8,363 nucleotides of DNA from Desulfobulbaceae bacterium (GTDB taxonomy: Bacteria; Desulfobacterota; Desulfobulbia; Desulfobulbales; Desulfobulbaceae): contig JALSNT010000517.1 of assembly GCA_026986885.1 (NCBI GenBank), forward strand, positions 1 through 8,363, read 5' to 3'. Position 1 is the first letter of the stretch; each line of letters opens with the position of its first letter. Positions 6,276-8,363 of this stretch are shown here, in pieces. The notes below the pieces were generated by a model. That model made no database searches. It was not told the DNA's origin and worked only from the letters and a program-made list of their open reading frames with translations. The position numbers and the translations under genes are program-made.

Positions 6276-6770
6276 TTATGCGGGCAGCTGGTCGGCTAAT
6301 TTACTGGATGTACGTCGCATGTTCAGGCTGAGCAGGCGCATGATTTTTTTCAGCAGGGTTATGCTGACGGCCGGGTATCGGTTGGCCAGGAGATCAAAGC
6401 CTTTTTTGGTCAGAATGAGGACAATGGTCGGCTGTCGGGCAATGATTGAAGCCGAACGGGGCGACTTGTCGATAATAGACATTTCGCCGATGGTGCTTCC
6501 CTTGCCCAGGCGGGCAATGGTGCGATAATCACCCTGGATGGTTTTTTTTAATACTTCAAGGAGTCCGCGGACAACAAAGCACATGTAGTCTCCCTGGTCC
6601 CCCTCGGTAAACAGGTACTCCCCGCGCATAATTTCCGAATAATTCATATGACGGGCCAGGATATCAAGCTCTTCACTTTTAAAGGCATCAAACAGGGCAA
6701 GGGTCAGCATGAAATCACGGGTTTTTTCTTCATGTTCATTGAGTTCCCTGTACAGGTCGTCAGTATTCAT
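6276..6770 (-). CDS. Cyclic-nucleotide-binding domain protein without DNA-binding domain
   Basis: A 164-residue protein consisting of one CRP-type cNMP-binding domain (about 22-145) with short helical ends. Visible family features are the beta-roll glycines in [22 protein letters not shown] and the phosphate-binding cassette [15 protein letters not shown] (95-109), with E96 and R105 at the positions that contact ribose and cyclic phosphate in CRP. A helix like the CRP dimerisation helix follows ([18 protein letters not shown]), but the protein stops before any winged helix, so it should sense a nucleotide and act through another protein. No Shine-Dalgarno is visible before the ATG at 6770. 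It is the first gene of a two-gene operon with the sigma-54 activator, which is its likely partner (inference). The ligand (cAMP, cGMP, or none) cannot be read from sequence. Confidence 0.88.
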   Translation of the reverse strand: MNTDDLYRELNEHEEKTRDFMLTLALFDAFKSEELDILARHMNYSEIMRGEYLFTEGDQGDYMCFVVRGLLEVLKKTIQGDYRTIARLGKGSTIGEMSIIDKSPRSASIIARQPTIVLILTKKGFDLLANRYPAVSITLLKKIMRLLSLNMRRTSSKLADQLPA

Positions 6771-6813
6771 CGCAGATCATTGTTGAGGAGTTGAGAATGC
6801 TATCTTGTCTTGA

Positions 6814-6826
6814 TTGCCGGCAAAAC
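6814..6826. promoter_or_regulatory. Second copy of the TTGCCGGCAAAAC palindromic box
   Basis: The 13-mer is identical to 1355-1367 upstream of cheY and contains the 10-bp palindrome TTGCCGGCAA. It lies 44-56 bp upstream of the start codon of the cNMP-binding gene, in the likely promoter or leader of the regulator operon. It could be an autoregulatory site; chance recurrence of the GCCGGC core is the main alternative. Confidence 0.25.
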
Positions 6827-6836
6827 AAAAAATATC

Positions 6837-6995
6837 TGATTACCCCTGAAACTCAGCCAGACTGAAATCAGGGATACCATCGCTCTTCCCTGTGAAATGC
6901 AGCGACATGCATTCAGGCTTAAATAAAGCAACAGGCAATCTGTTGTTTCGGCTTTAGCGGCGCTATCCCTTTTTGCTGAACAATGATGGTAATCA
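6837..6995. repeat. Structured inverted-repeat element with nested hairpins
   Basis: A 159-bp non-coding stretch bounded by the perfect 8-bp inverted repeat TGATTACC (6837-6844) and GGTAATCA (6988-6995). Nested inside are AGGGATA (6870-6876) with TATCCCT (6964-6970); CAGGGA (6869-6874) with TCCCTG (6887-6892); AATGCA (6896-6901) with TGCATT (6908-6913); and a 9-pair stem 6926-6934 with 6940-6948 (one G-T pair) around loop GCAAT. TACCATC (6875-6881) also pairs with GATGGTA (6985-6991), competing with the outer arms. On the plus strand a run of five T follows TATCCC. It could be a small RNA, a switching leader for the minus operon, or a small mobile repeat. No known RNA family is recognised. 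Confidence 0.45.
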
Positions 6996-7006
6996 AAAAA
7001 AATAAA

Positions 7007-7165
7007 TCATCTTGCATCAACTTTATCGACCGGTATCACCTGCCCCGGCCAGCATCCGAGAGCGTTTGGATTACCCGGAACATGCCATTCAATGATAAAG
7101 CCGGATGAACCGCAGGTGGTAGGGGTCAGGTGGATATCATTGTTTATATTTTTTAATTTCAGCAT
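7007..7165 (-). pseudogene. 52-codon ORF, possible 3' remnant of a lost gene
   Basis: From an ATG at 7165 to TGA at 7007-7009 the frame encodes 52 residues. The last 44 or so look like genuine GC-balanced coding sequence: HLTPTTCGSSGFIIEWHV, then a proline/glycine-rich part with NPNALGCWPGQVIPVDK. The first nine residues (MLKLKNINN) come from AT-rich DNA that looks non-coding, and no Shine-Dalgarno precedes the ATG. The change of character coincides with the edge of the toxin-antitoxin region, so this may be the tail of a gene whose 5' part was lost. A genuine small protein with two cysteines is the alternative. I do not recognise the family. Confidence 0.35.
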
Positions 7166-7175
7166 GTTGAACAAT

Positions 7176-7481
7176 TTATACAAGAGCCTCCAAACCCTTC
7201 CGCTCCATGATGTCCAATAGTTTCCTGGATGCTCCGGCAGGCTTTTTATGGCCTTGTTCCCATTTTTGTACTGTGGATGGACTGATATTAAAAATACTGG
7301 CTAGAGCAGCTTGGCTAAGCCTGAATCTCTTGCGAATGGAAACAATTTTTTCAGGGGGAAAATCTTGAACTTCAGGCAAACAAAGATTTTCGATATTTTT
7401 CATTGTAATATCATCAACCAAACCACTTTTATGTAAATCTTGGACTGTTTTCTTCACTGATTTTACAATGGATTTTCTCAT
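7176..7481 (-). CDS. XRE-family antitoxin of a RelE-type toxin-antitoxin pair
   Basis: A 101-residue DNA-binding protein. The helix-turn-helix is at about 45-90, with recognition signature LSQAALASIFNISPSTVQKW followed by EQGHKKP, as in the YiaG/NadS type of XRE proteins that pair with RelE-like toxins. The N-terminal 40 residues (MRKSIVKSVKKTVQDLHKSG) are helical and probably contact the toxin. The ATG at 7481 overlaps the toxin stop by 4 nt (ATGA), and AGAGG sits about 8 nt upstream, so translation is coupled to the toxin. The toxin-first order is the HigBA-like arrangement. It should neutralise the toxin and repress the operon, probably at the palindrome at 7899-7920. The DNA is clearly more AT-rich than the chemotaxis genes, which fits horizontal acquisition. 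Confidence 0.85.
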   Translation of the reverse strand: MRKSIVKSVKKTVQDLHKSGLVDDITMKNIENLCLPEVQDFPPEKIVSIRKRFRLSQAALASIFNISPSTVQKWEQGHKKPAGASRKLLDIMERKGLEALV

Positions 7482-7846
7482 GATTCTACCTCTATAAAAT
7501 CACCATTTTTTAAGGCAATATCGATTGATTTACCTGGAAGATTCAGAAGTATTTTGCCTAATTCTTTAAATAGCAAAAGTTCTTTTTGGGAGATATTCGT
7601 TTTTTCGTTCTTTGCAAATCCGTGAATGAAAATTGCCCGGGCACCTTTTTTATAGACGATTATACTCCGACCGCTTCCACTTTTACCTTTACCTTGAAAC
7701 CTGATGCGTTTTTTATATAAATATCCTCCCAATCTAGCGTCATAATGACCTTTTTGTAAGTCTTTCAAGGCGCTGAGCAAATATTTCTTGGGAATTTTTT
7801 GTTTCTTTGCCCACTTGGCAAACTGTTTGGTCATTAACCATCGCAT
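7478..7846 (-). CDS. RelE/ParE-type toxin
   Basis: About 122 residues from the ATG at 7846, giving MRWLMTKQFAKWAKKQKIPK. The frame is open to a GTG at 7861, but neither start has a clear Shine-Dalgarno, and the MRWLMTK start resembles family N-termini better; the ATG at 7834 is a third option. The core has the compact RelE fold pattern: helices with many lysines (FAKWAKKQKI, YLLSALKDLQ), then strands YKKRIRFQGKGKSGSGRSIIVYKKGARAIFIHGFAKNEKTNIS. The last part (IYVYKKGAR-like strand and GFAKNEK) is characteristic of RelE-like toxins found with YiaG-type XRE partners. Relatives are ribosome-dependent mRNA endonucleases; that activity is assumed, not visible. The basic character fits RNA binding. 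It is the first gene of the pair, overlapping the antitoxin by 4 nt. Confidence 0.82.
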   Translation of the reverse strand: MRWLMTKQFAKWAKKQKIPKKYLLSALKDLQKGHYDARLGGYLYKKRIRFQGKGKSGSGRSIIVYKKGARAIFIHGFAKNEKTNISQKELLLFKELGKILLNLPGKSIDIALKNGDFIEVES

Positions 7847-7898
7847 ACTTAACCGTAACACCTGGTGATACGGAAATCAAGGCATCAATTCTTCTTTT

Positions 7899-7920
7899 TA
7901 CCATGAATTTCTTCATGGTA
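7899..7920. promoter_or_regulatory. Perfect hyphenated palindrome, likely toxin-antitoxin operator
   Basis: TACCATGAA (7899-7907) and TTCATGGTA (7912-7920) are perfect reverse complements separated by TTTC. The site lies about 40-75 bp upstream of the toxin start, where XRE antitoxins usually bind to repress their own operon. A TATTAT hexamer on the minus strand (7925-7930) would place the transcription start inside it. Confidence 0.55.
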
Positions 7921-7963
7921 TAACATAATAATTATGTGGAAAACAAGGGACATTCTCTTTTCG

Positions 7964-7979
7964 TGTCATTTTATTGACA
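7964..7979. promoter_or_regulatory. TGTCA-N6-TGACA dyad overlapping a TTGACA box
   Basis: TGTCA at 7964-7968 and TGACA at 7975-7979 form a 16-bp dyad with the 5-6-5 geometry of CRP/FNR-family sites, although the half-sites are not the classical ones. The right half overlaps TTGACA (7974-7979), a possible -35 for the nuclease gene, but no convincing -10 lies at 16-18 nt. Confidence 0.25.
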
Positions 7980-8050
7980 ATTTTTTTAATGTAGTGTCGA
8001 AATTTTGATCTATTATATTGTGGGTTGATATTGTGTGTCGGCATGATTCA

Positions 8051-8074
8051 ACCTGAATTAAGCTCGATTCAGGT
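8051..8074 (+). repeat. Hairpin in the leader of the nuclease gene
   Basis: ACCTGAAT (8051-8058) pairs perfectly with ATTCAGGT (8067-8074) around an 8-nt loop. There is no T-tract on the plus strand after it. It sits 46 nt before the nuclease start and could be a leader hairpin or a protein-binding dyad. Confidence 0.45.
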
Positions 8075-8120
8075 ACGATTTCATCATTGCTGAGGACAAG
8101 ACAGGGACAGGGGTATGGAG

Positions 8121-8363
8121 ATGAAGAACAGGATTGTGGGCGTGGTTGTCACTATTTTTCTTATGTGCGGTCAGGCGTTTGCCTGGCAGGGTAAGGTGGT
8201 CAGGGTTCTGGACGGAGACTCTATCCTGGTTAAACGGGCCGGGCGTACCTATGAGATACGTCTCTACGGTATTGATGCCCCGGAGTACAGGCAGCCGTTT
8301 GGTAAACAGGCCGGCCGGATAACCAGGGATATGATCAAGGGAAAAATCGTCAGCATTCAGCGC
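8121..8363 (+). CDS. Secreted thermonuclease-like (SNase) protein, 5' part (partial)
   Basis: Eighty-one codons are present before the right edge. Residues 1-21 form a signal peptide (MKNRIVGVVVTIFLMCGQAF, likely cut after AFA), so the product is exported. The mature part begins with the SNase fold: WQGKVVRVLDGDSILV with the metal-binding aspartates at 31 and 33, then YEIRLYGIDAPEYRQPFG with R47, D52 and E55 at the positions of R35, D40 and E43 of staphylococcal nuclease. Relatives cleave single- and double-stranded DNA and RNA with calcium. The start could also be the in-frame ATG at 8115; 8121 is preferred because AGGGG lies 7 nt upstream and it gives a typical MKNR signal peptide, but AGGGA is equally well placed for 8115. 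The second catalytic arginine lies beyond the window. It is divergent from the toxin-antitoxin operon. Confidence 0.88.
   Translation, partial: MKNRIVGVVVTIFLMCGQAFAWQGKVVRVLDGDSILVKRAGRTYEIRLYGIDAPEYRQPFGKQAGRITRDMIKGKIVSIQR

Noticed and set aside
6837..6995. Known riboswitch or 6S RNA in the structured element
   Set aside because: No conserved core of the GEMM cyclic-di-GMP class or 6S-type long bulged stem could be recognised by eye.

Overview
The window looks like the chromosome of a motile Desulfobacterota-type (former Deltaproteobacteria) bacterium of moderate GC content. This rests on gene content only: a CheY with stand-alone CheX-type phosphatases, a FleQ/FlrA-like sigma-54 activator without a receiver, and an exported TPR protein. 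No rRNA or species marker is present, so the lineage is an inference.

Layout. (1) 1-1155, minus: 5' part of an exported protein with an AMIN-like N-terminal region and TPR-like helices, running off the left edge. (2) 1156-1509: divergent regulatory gap with a 14-bp palindrome, a candidate sigma-54 -24/-12 promoter overlapped by an inverted repeat, and a strong ribosome binding site. (3) 1510-3008, plus: cheY and two tandem cheX paralogs, with hairpins between the genes and a probable terminator at the end. (4) 3057-5170, plus: a near-consensus sigma-28 (FliA) promoter, then a 634-residue protein with two CheC/CheX-type domains and a degenerate receiver. (5) 5210-6770, minus, convergent: a single-domain cyclic-nucleotide-binding protein and, 4 nt downstream, a sigma-54 activator of AAA+ plus Fis-type HTH. 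(6) 6771-7175: a long gap with a densely structured inverted-repeat element and a 52-codon ORF that may be a gene remnant. (7) 7176-7861, minus: AT-rich toxin-antitoxin pair (RelE-type toxin, XRE antitoxin) with a perfect palindrome upstream. (8) 8121-8363, plus: start of a secreted thermonuclease-like protein, cut by the right edge.

Proposed logic (inference): the region is a chemotaxis/motility output module. CheY~P would be removed by several CheX-type phosphatases, four catalytic motifs being encoded within 4 kb. The cheY operon may be driven by sigma-54 and the large phosphatase fusion by sigma-28, matching the usual flagellar hierarchy. The adjacent sigma-54 activator lacks a sensory domain but is translated right after a cyclic-nucleotide-binding protein that lacks a DNA-binding domain, so the two may act as a split second-messenger-responsive regulator.
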